DNA of 64,000 bases from Parolsenella catena (GTDB lineage Bacteria; Actinomycetota; Coriobacteriia; Coriobacteriales; Atopobiaceae): positions 1,550,001 to 1,614,000 of the forward strand of contig NZ_AP019367.1 of NCBI RefSeq assembly GCF_003966955.1. The letters run 5' to 3'. The notes beneath the pieces were generated by a model, which saw only the letters and a list, made by a program, of their open reading frames with translations, was not told the origin of the DNA and searched no databases. This document shows, piece by piece, positions 17,718 through 25,433 of the stretch. The stretch's first letter is position 1. Every line of letters begins with the position of its first letter. The translations under genes were made by a program, and so were the position numbers.

Positions 17718-18733
17718 CCAAGCCTCGCATACTTCTTGTTGCCACGGGCGGCACGATTGCCTCGGCAGAGGACGGCAACGGCCTGACGCCGCAGCTCACC
17801 GGCGAGCAGCTCGCCGGCTACGTGCCACAGGCCGCAGAGCTCGCCGACATCGACATCGTTCAACCGATGAACATCGACAGCACGAACATGCGCCCGGCGG
17901 ACTGGCAGGCCATAGGCGATGCGATTCTCGCGCGGTACGAGGACTACGACGGGTTCGTGGTGCTGCACGGCACCGACACGATGGCCTACACGGCGGCCGC
18001 CCTCTCCTACCTCATCCAGGACAGCCCACGACCCATCGTGCTCACCGGATCACAGCAGCCCATGGGCAGCCCGTTCACGGACGCGCGCATCAACCTGTAC
18101 CAGAGCGTCCTGTATGCGGCAGACCCGGCGTCGCACGACGTTGCCGTAGTGTTTGGCGGCAAGGTCGTGGCGGGCACACGCGCCCGCAAGCAGCGCACGA
18201 TGAGCTTCAACGCGTTCACGAGCGTGAACTACCCGGAGCTGGCGCTCATCCGCAACGATCGCATCATTCGCACGGCGCCGGCAGGCACGGGCGCGATACC
18301 CAACGGCGCACGCAAGGACCTGGAGCCGCGCGTCTACCACGACCTGGACGAGCGCGTGTTCGTGCTCAAGCTCACGCCCGAGGTGAACCCCTCCGTCTTT
18401 GAGCTGCTTCGCCGCGACTACGAAGCCATCATTCTCGAAACGTTTGGCATCGGTGGCATCCCAGACACGCTGCACGACGCCATCTTTGGCTGGGTTGACT
18501 CCGGCCGCACGCTCGTGGTGACCACGCAGGTGCCCGAGGAGGGCCTTGACCTGGGCGTCTACGAGGTGGGACGCGCCTACGCCGAGCATCCGGGCATCCT
18601 TAAGGGCGCGGACATGACCTGCGAGGCGCTCGTGGCAAAGACGATGTGGGCGCTGGGCCAGACGCGCGACCCCAAACGGCTGCGCGAGCTGTTCTATGAG
18701 CCAATCAACTGCGACAGGCTGCCGGAGGCATAG
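17714..18733 (+). CDS. ansA: L-asparaginase, type I
   Basis: 339 aa, the usual length for type I. The first catalytic threonine is in TGGTIAS (T14) and the second catalytic cluster is HGTDTMAYTA (85-94). No signal peptide, so a cytoplasmic enzyme converting asparagine to aspartate and ammonia. It is translationally coupled to the HD protein. A glutaminase side activity is possible, as in the family. Confidence 0.93.
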   Translation: MTKPRILLVATGGTIASAEDGNGLTPQLTGEQLAGYVPQAAELADIDIVQPMNIDSTNMRPADWQAIGDAILARYEDYDGFVVLHGTDTMAYTAAALSYLIQDSPRPIVLTGSQQPMGSPFTDARINLYQSVLYAADPASHDVAVVFGGKVVAGTRARKQRTMSFNAFTSVNYPELALIRNDRIIRTAPAGTGAIPNGARKDLEPRVYHDLDERVFVLKLTPEVNPSVFELLRRDYEAIILETFGIGGIPDTLHDAIFGWVDSGRTLVVTTQVPEEGLDLGVYEVGRAYAEHPGILKGADMTCEALVAKTMWALGQTRDPKRLRELFYEPINCDRLPEA

Positions 18734-18932
18734 CCATTCGGGACGATCGGGGGCTTGCCTGGCGGCAGAGCCGCATCGAGCCCGCCTCTCAAACGTTACA
18801 AGGTGGTTTCACCCCGCCGGGCGGCGCCGACGCATTGACGTGAATTCCCCCTCCAGCAGGTACTATTCAGCTATCACCATCGATTCGCGGGGCCCAGCAA
18901 ACGCCACGGCTCCGCGCAAAGGAAGGGGACCC

Positions 18933-19904
18933 ATGAATTCCATCTCCAGGCGCACGTTCCTGGCCGGCTCCGCCGGCGCGGCTGCCCTCGCCCTCACCGC
19001 GTGCGGCGGCTCCGGCAGCTCCGACGCCTCTGGCGACAAGACCTACAAGATCGGCGTCCTGCAGCTCACGCAGCACGCCGCGCTCGACGCCGCCAACGAG
19101 GGCTTCGTGGAGGCCCTCGACGCCTCGGGCATCAAGTACACCATCGACCAGCAGAACGCCAACAACGACCAGAGCGCCTGCGCCACCATCGCCTCGAAGC
19201 TCGTGGGTGACGGCGACGACCTCATCTTCGCCATCGCCACGCCGGCCGCCCAGGCCATGGCGGCCGCCACGAGCGACATCCCCATCGTGGGCTCCGCCAT
19301 CACCGACTACGCCGCCTCCGGCCTCGTCGCCGACAACGACAAGCCCGGCGGAAATCTCACCGGCACGTCCGACATGAACCCCGTCGACGACCAGATCGCC
19401 ATGCTGCAGAAGGTCCTGCCCGAGGCCAAGCACATCGGCATGCTCTACTGCACCGCCGAGTCCAACTCCCAGCTCCAGATCGAGATGGCCGAGGCCGCAT
19501 GCGACAAGGCCGGGCTCACCACCGAGCGCTTCACGGTCTCCAGCTCCAACGAGATCCAGAGCGTCGTGGAGTCCATGGTGGGCAAGGTCGACGCCGGCTA
19601 CTCCCCCACCGACAACACCATCGCCGCTGCCGCCGCGCAGGTGGGCCAGATTGCCAAGGAGGGCAAGCTGCCCTTCATCACCGGCGAGGAGAACATGTGC
19701 ATGGGCATGGGCATCTGCACTGTGTCCATCGACTACAAGGAGCTTGGCAAGATGGCCGGCGAGATGGCCGTCAAGATCCTGAAGGGCGAGGACACCCCCG
19801 CCAACATGGCCATCGAGACCGAGACGGGCGACCAGCTCCAGACCATCAAGAACGAGGAGATGGCCGAGGCCCTCGGCATCGATCTCTCCGTGCTCGACGC
19901 CTAG
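18933..19904 (+). CDS. ABC transporter substrate-binding lipoprotein (TrpX/COG2984 type)
   Basis: 323 aa. Start ATG 18933 with SD GGAAGGGG. The N-terminus SRRTFLAGSAGAAALALTAC contains a lipobox (LTAC) and an RR pair, so a Tat- or Sec-exported lipoprotein. The mature part (YKIGVLQLTQHAALDAANEGF...) belongs to the periplasmic-binding-like family paired with COG4120 permeases and COG1101 ATPases. In streptococci a member is TrpXYZ. The ligand here is unproven: an aromatic amino acid or related compound is possible. The 199 bp upstream include a TTGACG at 18835 but no convincing -10. Permease and ATPase follow. Confidence 0.88.
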   Translation: MNSISRRTFLAGSAGAAALALTACGGSGSSDASGDKTYKIGVLQLTQHAALDAANEGFVEALDASGIKYTIDQQNANNDQSACATIASKLVGDGDDLIFAIATPAAQAMAAATSDIPIVGSAITDYAASGLVADNDKPGGNLTGTSDMNPVDDQIAMLQKVLPEAKHIGMLYCTAESNSQLQIEMAEAACDKAGLTTERFTVSSSNEIQSVVESMVGKVDAGYSPTDNTIAAAAAQVGQIAKEGKLPFITGEENMCMGMGICTVSIDYKELGKMAGEMAVKILKGEDTPANMAIETETGDQLQTIKNEEMAEALGIDLSVLDA

Positions 19905-19981
19905 CCAGGCGGGCCCGTGCCACGGGCGCGCCGCCCCGACGCGGGCGGGCTCACGCTAAACTAGGGCGAGTTGTGCGTCGC

Positions 19982-20013
19982 GCGCCCCGGTGGGTAGGCA
20001 CCCGCCGGGGCGC
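19982..20013 (+). terminator. Hairpin between binding protein and permease
   Basis: GCGCCCCGG (19982-19990) pairs with CCGGGGCGC (20005-20013), extended by GGG/CCC after a 1x1 mismatch and followed by ATTTC. It lies 22 bp before the permease start, so it is probably a partial terminator or mRNA-stabilising hairpin that keeps binding protein in excess. Confidence 0.55.
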
Positions 20014-20034
20014 ATTTCAATGGAAGGAACGTTC

Positions 20035-20949
20035 ATGCTGACAGCAATGCTCGGCGCCGTCTCCCAGGGCATCCTGTGGGGCATCATGGTGCTCGGCGTG
20101 TTCATCACCTACAAGCTGCTCGACATCGCAGACCTGACGGTCGACGGCAGCTTCGCCACGGGCGGCGCGGTGTGCGCCGTGTGCGTGGTCGCGGGCGTCA
20201 ACCCGGCGCTCGCCGTCGCGGCCTCGATGCTTGCGGGCGCCATCACCGGCGCAGTCACGGGCTTTCTCGCCACCGCATTCGAGATCCCGGCCATCCTCGC
20301 CGGCATCCTGACGCAAATCAGCCTGTGGTCGGTGAACCTGCGCATCATGGGCAAGTCCAACACGCCGCTGCTCACCAACGAGACGGTGTTCACGCAGCTT
20401 GGCAACGCAACGGGACTGCCCGCGAACGTGTGTGCCATCATCGTGGGCCTCATCGTGGCCGTGGCAATCGTGGCGGGCCTGTACTGGTTCTTTGGCACCG
20501 AGATCGGCTCGGCCCTGCGCGCCACCGGCGACAACGAGGCCATGATTCGCGCGCTTGGCGTCCACACCAACACCACGAAGGTCATCGCACTCACGCTCTC
20601 CAACGCCCTCGTCGGCCTGTCCGGCGGCCTCATCTGCCAGCAGCAGAAGTATGCCGACATCGGCATGGGCACAGGCGCCATCGTCATCGGCCTGGCGGCC
20701 ATAGTCATCGGCGAGGTGCTCGGACGCATGCTGCCCGGCGGCCTCTCCAAGTTCGCGCACAGGCTCATCTCGGCCGTCGTGGGCTCGATCGTCTACTTCC
20801 TCATCCGCGCCATTGTGCTGCAGCTGGGCATGGACGCCAACGACATGAAGCTGCTGTCCGCCATCATCGTGGCAATCGCCCTGTGCGTGCCCGTCGTGAC
20901 GGAGCGCGTCCAGAGACGCCGGGCCTACTCGAAGGGAGGCGAGCAGTAA
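20035..20949 (+). CDS. ABC transporter permease (TrpY/COG4120 type)
   Basis: 304 aa with many hydrophobic segments (e.g. GILWGIMVLGVFITYKLL; ALAVAASMLAGAITGAVTG; IIVGLIVAVAIVAGLYWFF). It contains the branched-chain-type permease loop GSALRATGDNEAMIRALGV, which contacts the ATPase. Start ATG 20035 follows GGAAGGAACG. The stop TAATG overlaps the ATPase start by one base. It is the membrane component of the transporter begun by the lipoprotein upstream. Confidence 0.9.
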   Translation: MLTAMLGAVSQGILWGIMVLGVFITYKLLDIADLTVDGSFATGGAVCAVCVVAGVNPALAVAASMLAGAITGAVTGFLATAFEIPAILAGILTQISLWSVNLRIMGKSNTPLLTNETVFTQLGNATGLPANVCAIIVGLIVAVAIVAGLYWFFGTEIGSALRATGDNEAMIRALGVHTNTTKVIALTLSNALVGLSGGLICQQQKYADIGMGTGAIVIGLAAIVIGEVLGRMLPGGLSKFAHRLISAVVGSIVYFLIRAIVLQLGMDANDMKLLSAIIVAIALCVPVVTERVQRRRAYSKGGEQ

Positions 20950-21752
20950 TGACGACGATGCTCAAGCTCTCGCACGTCACCAAGACGTTCAACAAGGGCA
21001 CCGTGACCGAGAAGCGCGCGCTCACGGGCGTGAACCTCGAGCTTGTCGAGGGCGACTTCGTGACCGTCATCGGCGGCAATGGCGCCGGCAAGTCCACGCT
21101 GCTCAACATGATCGCGGGTGTCTACCCGCTCGACGCGGGCACCATCGAGCTCGATGGCACCGACGTCTCCCACATGACCGAGCCACAGCGCGCCAAGTTC
21201 CTGGGCCGCGTGTTCCAGGACCCGATGCGCGGCACCGCCGCAGACATGCAGATTGCAGAGAATCTCGCGCTGGCCAAGCGCCGCGGCCAGAAGCGCGGTC
21301 TTGCCTGGGGCATCTCCGCCGAGGAGAAGGAGGAGTACCCCAAGTTGCTCGCCACGCTGGGCCTGGGCCTGGAGACGCGCATGTCGGCCAAGGTCGGTCT
21401 GCTCTCCGGCGGCCAGCGCCAGGCGCTCACGCTGCTCATGGCCACGCTCACCAACCCCAAGCTGCTGCTGCTTGACGAGCACACGGCCGCCCTTGACCCC
21501 AAGACGGCCAAGAAGGTCCTCGACCTCACCGAGCAGATCGTCACCGAGCGAGGGCTCACGACGCTCATGATCACGCACAACATGAACGACGCGATTCGCC
21601 TGGGCAACCGCCTCATCATGATGCACGAGGGCAACGTCATCTATGACGTGCGTGGCGAGGAGAAGAAGAGCCTCACCGTGCCCGACCTTCTGCAGAAGTT
21701 CGAGGAGGTCTCGGGCGGAGAGTTCGCGAACGACCGCATGCTGCTGAGCTAG
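20949..21752 (+). CDS. ABC transporter ATP-binding protein (TrpZ/COG1101 type)
   Basis: 267 aa. Walker A GGNGAGKST, signature LLSGGQRQALTLLMA, Walker B LLLLDEHTAALDP and a switch histidine ITHNM are all intact. It energises the transporter formed with the two preceding genes. It ends 37 bp before a terminator hairpin, closing a three-gene operon. Confidence 0.95.
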   Translation: MTTMLKLSHVTKTFNKGTVTEKRALTGVNLELVEGDFVTVIGGNGAGKSTLLNMIAGVYPLDAGTIELDGTDVSHMTEPQRAKFLGRVFQDPMRGTAADMQIAENLALAKRRGQKRGLAWGISAEEKEEYPKLLATLGLGLETRMSAKVGLLSGGQRQALTLLMATLTNPKLLLLDEHTAALDPKTAKKVLDLTEQIVTERGLTTLMITHNMNDAIRLGNRLIMMHEGNVIYDVRGEEKKSLTVPDLLQKFEEVSGGEFANDRMLLS

Positions 21753-21789
21753 CGAAGTCGCAACGCACGGTTCAGCATGAGCATCCGAG

Positions 21790-21819
21790 AGGGCCTCGCC
21801 TTGCGCGGGGCCTTCTTTC
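21790..21819 (+). terminator. Terminator after ABC transporter operon
   Basis: Hairpin GGCCTCGC...GCGnGGGGCC (with one G-T pair) followed by TTCTTT, 37-65 bp past the ATPase stop. Confidence 0.65.
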
Positions 21820-21916
21820 GTTCATGCTATCCTCTACCTGTGCTTTTGGACGGGGCCGAATGAACATGCCAGACGTGGCCCCGCTATCAATCACGAGAAC
21901 AGGAGGGCGCAAGCCC

Positions 21917-22813
21917 ATGAGATCAGAAACCTCCGAGGCGCTGGGGCGTCTCGTCTCCATCTTCGTCGCGGCCATCGAGGGCGTAGGCGAGGTCATCCCG
22001 GACAGCGCAATCGACCAGCTCGCAGCCGACCCGCTGGGCACGTGCGAGAGGCTCAACGAGCTCGCACTGTCCTGCGGTGCCATCGACGAGGGCGTGGACA
22101 CCGCGCTTGCCGCCATCTACGAGTCCATGGACGCGGCGGACGCACGTGGCAACGTGGACGAGGAGTGCGTGGCCCACGTCGTTGCCGCCTGGACCAGCAC
22201 GCACGTCGAGCGTCCGGCTGAGGAGCCCGCAGCCGCCGAGGCAAAGCCCGAGTCCGAGGAGAAGCCCGCCGCCGAGACGCAGGCCGGCGCCGGCAGCGAG
22301 GAGGGCGAGCCAGCCGAGAAGCCCAAGCGCCGCCGCAATCGCAAGCGCCGCGAGGCGGAGGAGCCCGAGGCCGCAAACGAGCCCGAAACCCCCCGCGAGG
22401 AACAGCCCACCGAGAAGGCGGACGTCAAGCCGGGCCGCAGGTCTCGCGCCCGCGCCAGGGGAATCGAGCAGACTGAGAGCAGCGAGGGCCCCGAGAAGCC
22501 AAAGAGAGACAGGAAGCGTGCCGCAAAGACGGTTGAGGAGCGGGCGGAGGCGTCCGAAAGGCCGACTGGGCACGCCGGGACCGAGCCGGCCGCACGCGAG
22601 CAGCTCCCGGTACACGAGGCCTCGGCCTCCCCGGCAGACGCCGAGGCCAGCGCCCCAGAGACGCTCAGCGTTGACCAGGCTACGGCCATCCTTGGCGTGA
22701 GCAGGCCCACGATCTACAAGCTCATCGAGTCTGGCGAGCTACCGGCGCACAAGAAGGGCCGCTCGTGGCGCATCTCGGCCGCAGCCGTGGCAGACCGGGC
22801 GTCCGGCAAGTAG
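21917..22813 (+). CDS. Excisionase-type HTH protein with long disordered region
   Basis: 298 aa. Start ATG 21917 with strong SD AGGAGGG. Residues 1-95 form a helical, acidic N-domain of unknown family. Residues ~96-245 are low-complexity Ala/Glu/Lys/Arg sequence with basic clusters (KPKRRRNRKRREAEE), likely disordered. The last ~50 residues are a helix-turn-helix of the excisionase/MerR-like HTH_17 type (LSVDQATAILGVSRPTIYKLIESGELPAHK...SWRI). A DNA-binding role is likely but the target is unknown. It is monocistronic, followed by a bidirectional-looking hairpin. Confidence 0.75.
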   Translation: MRSETSEALGRLVSIFVAAIEGVGEVIPDSAIDQLAADPLGTCERLNELALSCGAIDEGVDTALAAIYESMDAADARGNVDEECVAHVVAAWTSTHVERPAEEPAAAEAKPESEEKPAAETQAGAGSEEGEPAEKPKRRRNRKRREAEEPEAANEPETPREEQPTEKADVKPGRRSRARARGIEQTESSEGPEKPKRDRKRAAKTVEERAEASERPTGHAGTEPAAREQLPVHEASASPADAEASAPETLSVDQATAILGVSRPTIYKLIESGELPAHKKGRSWRISAAAVADRASGK

Positions 22814-22846
22814 CCAAGCACCTCGGCACAGACACCAAGCGAACCA

Positions 22847-22874
22847 GACAGGCCCCCTATCCCAGGGGCCTGTC
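22847..22874. terminator. Convergent-gene hairpin
   Basis: GACAGGCCCC/GGGGCCTGTC-type inverted repeat between the HTH gene and the convergent PAP2 gene, overlapping the last codons of the latter. T-rich sequence (CCTCGTTT) follows on the plus strand. Confidence 0.6.
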
Positions 22875-23546
22875 CTCGTTTCCAAGGAAGAGCGGCACGG
22901 CGATGTGCGTGTAGAGGGCAAGCCAGATGACGGACAGGCAGAAGCCGCCAATGACATCGCTCGCGTAGTGGACGCCGAGGTAGATCCTGCTTACGCCAAT
23001 CATCACGATGACGAGGGCGAATGCCGCAACCAGAAGCGCACGCTGGCGGCGGTCCTTCTCGTAGCGCCAGACAAGCCAGGCAAGCAGGCCAAAGAACGCC
23101 ATGGCGGCCATGGAGTGCCCAGAGGGAAAGCTAAAGCCGCTCACTGTGGCAAGACGAAAGCCATCTGGCCTCGGGCGCTGAATGATGAACTTGAGCACCT
23201 GGTTGATGAGCACCACAAGGCCAAGGTTCACGGCGCAGCACCAGCCCGGCCTCTTGCCGGGGGCAAAGGCGGCCACGACCACGAGCACCACGAGCATGGA
23301 CACGGGCGTGGCAAGCGCAGAGAAGCTCTCCATCACGGGCGTGAGCCACGGCGTGCGCAGGTGCTGGACGATGAGCCAGTAGGCGGCGCGATCGAGCCGC
23401 ATGGACTCCGCCTCCGTCACGTCATCGAGAATCAGGAGGAACACGATGGCGCAGACGGCAACCACGACGAGCCGTGCGTTCTGCCTCACGAGCGAGGCGA
23501 ACCTCGCCATGGTTGTCCTCGCCCCCGCCTTTTCCTCGCACGCCAT
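22857..23546 (-). CDS. PAP2-family membrane phosphatase
   Basis: 229 aa. Start ATG 23546 follows AAAGGAGCGG; longer in-frame extensions lack an RBS. Several membrane segments are visible. The three PAP2 motifs are present in order: KFIIQRPRP, FPSGHS and SRIYLGVHYASDV (catalytic His). Typical substrates are undecaprenyl pyrophosphate, phosphatidic acid or phosphatidylglycerophosphate. Which one applies cannot be told. Confidence 0.88.
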   Translation of the reverse strand: MACEEKAGARTTMARFASLVRQNARLVVVAVCAIVFLLILDDVTEAESMRLDRAAYWLIVQHLRTPWLTPVMESFSALATPVSMLVVLVVVAAFAPGKRPGWCCAVNLGLVVLINQVLKFIIQRPRPDGFRLATVSGFSFPSGHSMAAMAFFGLLAWLVWRYEKDRRQRALLVAAFALVIVMIGVSRIYLGVHYASDVIGGFCLSVIWLALYTHIAVPLFLGNEDRPLG

Positions 23547-23732
23547 TTCCGCTCCTTTGTTTAGCCTACGGTAGCAACGATGATAGCCAACACACGAGGG
23601 TGGCGAGTTCGCGTCCAGAACCTGCGTCACGCGCCCGGCACACGACGAGATCTGGCCTCAATGCCCGCGCTCGATAATCCCCATTTCTCGCTAGGCTATT
23701 ATGGGAAGACCATTGCCAACGAGAGGAACAAC

Positions 23733-24650
23733 ATGACCCCCAACCACACCACGCCGGGCGGCATCGACCGCCGCGGCTTCCTCAAGCTCATGGCCGCCGG
23801 CGCAGCCTTCACCCCGCTCGCACTCGCCGGCTGCAGCTCCACGCAGCAGGCCGCCACAGCCGAGGCCGCCGCAAGCACGGGCACCGCGACAGACCTTGCG
23901 GGCGCAAAGCTCACCTTCGTGGGAGACGACGCCTTTGCCCCCTATCGCTACCTCGAGGTTCAGTCTGACGGCAGCCAGAAGGTCGTTGGCCTCGACATCG
24001 CCATCGCAGACGAGATGGCCAACCGCCTTGGCTTCACCTATGACTTTGAGCCGCAGGAGTTTGCGGCCACCCTCGCCTCCGTCCAGAGCAGCGACACCTC
24101 GTTCACCATGGCGATGTCGTCCAACCCCGAGCGCGAGCAGACCTACGACTTCACGCGCGGCTACTACCAGCCTCTCGTGGGCGTGCTCACGATGAACGAC
24201 GAGGTCAAGACCGTCGACGACCTCAAGGGCAAGTCCATTGCCTGCACAACGGGCACCGTCCAGAACAAGTTCATCTCCGCCGTGCTGCCCGACGCAGACA
24301 TCCACACCTACGACGGCGGCGACCAGTGCCTGCAGGAGGTGCTCGCCGGCCGCATCGACGCCTACCTGTGCGATGGCGCCGAGGGTCAGTCCATGCGCGA
24401 TGCCAACGAGGGCCTTGTCCTGGGCTTCCTCGACCGCGCCGAGACGAAGGACTACGTGGGCGTCTACCGCATCATGGCCTCGAAGGGCGCCTCGTTCGTG
24501 GGCGCGTTCGACGCCTGCGTCGCCGAGATGCTCGCCGACGGCACCATCGACTCCTTCATCGGCCAGTACGTGGGCGAGGACTTCAAGTGGGGCGACGACA
24601 CGAGTGCCTCCGGCCAGCCCACGACCGGCGTCGTCACCGCCGCCAACTAG
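23733..24650 (+). CDS. Amino-acid-type ABC substrate-binding lipoprotein
   Basis: 305 aa. Signal DRRGFLKLMAAGAAF...LALAGC with an RR pair and lipobox LAGC. The mature part matches family-3 solute-binding proteins (LTFVGDDAFAPYRY...VGLDIAIADEMANRLGF; TYDFTRGYY; GKSIACTTGTVQ). SD GAGAGG. The permease follows 30 bp downstream, but there is no ATPase gene next to it. An ATPase encoded elsewhere is presumably shared. Confidence 0.9.
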   Translation: MTPNHTTPGGIDRRGFLKLMAAGAAFTPLALAGCSSTQQAATAEAAASTGTATDLAGAKLTFVGDDAFAPYRYLEVQSDGSQKVVGLDIAIADEMANRLGFTYDFEPQEFAATLASVQSSDTSFTMAMSSNPEREQTYDFTRGYYQPLVGVLTMNDEVKTVDDLKGKSIACTTGTVQNKFISAVLPDADIHTYDGGDQCLQEVLAGRIDAYLCDGAEGQSMRDANEGLVLGFLDRAETKDYVGVYRIMASKGASFVGAFDACVAEMLADGTIDSFIGQYVGEDFKWGDDTSASGQPTTGVVTAAN

Positions 24651-24680
24651 CCGCGGCGCACAACCAGCGGGAGACGCGCG

Positions 24681-25325
24681 ATGAACTTCTCGGTCGTTGA
24701 GCCATATGCGTCCATGTTCTGGGGCGGCCTCGCCGTCACCCTCGAGGTGACGGGGACCGCCCTCGTGCTGGCGTTTGCCCTGGGAGCCGTCATCGCGGTG
24801 CTCAAGGTGCTCCCCTGTCGGCCGCTGCGACTGCTACTGGACTTCTACACCTCGATCTTCCGCGGCATTCCGCTCATCGTGCTGCTCTTCATCGCCTACT
24901 TTGCAACGCCGCAGCTCACGGGATTCAAGATATCGATGTTTGCGGCAAGCGTGCTCACGCTGGGCCTCAACGGCTCGGCCACCGTCTCCGAGACCCTGCG
25001 CGGCGGCATCGAGGGCGTCGACGCCGGCCAGTACGACGCCTCCCGAGCGCTCGCGCTGCCCTACACCACGATGATGGCGCGCATCATCATCCCGCAGGCA
25101 CTGCGCTCGGTGGCGCCCGCCCTCGTGAACGAGGTCATCACCGTGCTCAAGAGCTCATCGCTCGTGGCGACGATCGGCCTCATGGACATGATGCGCGCCG
25201 CCCAGAGCGTCCAGGCGCTCACGTACCGCGCGTTCGAGCCGTTCATCGTCGTGGCCGTCATCTACTACGTCATCGTCATGTGTCTCACGGCCGTGGCCCG
25301 CGTGCTCGAGAAGCGACTCCACTAG
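24681..25325 (+). CDS. Amino acid ABC transporter permease (HisM/GlnP family)
   Basis: 214 aa with five or so membrane segments. It has the EAA-type cytoplasmic loop (YDASRALALPYTTMMARIIIPQALRS) and the YTSIFRGIPLIVLLF segment typical of polar amino-acid permeases. It forms a two-gene unit with the lipoprotein just upstream. The next gene (helicase) starts about 110 bp later with its own RBS. Confidence 0.93.
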   Translation: MNFSVVEPYASMFWGGLAVTLEVTGTALVLAFALGAVIAVLKVLPCRPLRLLLDFYTSIFRGIPLIVLLFIAYFATPQLTGFKISMFAASVLTLGLNGSATVSETLRGGIEGVDAGQYDASRALALPYTTMMARIIIPQALRSVAPALVNEVITVLKSSSLVATIGLMDMMRAAQSVQALTYRAFEPFIVVAVIYYVIVMCLTAVARVLEKRLH

Positions 25326-25433
25326 CACCCGCAAGGGGGACGATCCCTGCAGGTCGCTCGCCAGCCGCCCCGTTGTCCGCCCCGTTCGATAAGATAGAGC
25401 CCGTGAATTCGATCGCAGCTCAAAGGACGCATT

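Noticed and set aside
18734-18932. T-box or other riboswitch upstream of the TrpXYZ-type operon
   Set aside because: A GGTGG-like string near 18800 recalls the T-box tail, but there is no specifier loop, no AGGGTGGNACCGCG consensus and no terminator before the start.
23733-25325. Complete amino-acid ABC transporter operon
   Set aside because: Only the binding protein and permease are present. The next gene is a helicase, so no ATPase is encoded here.
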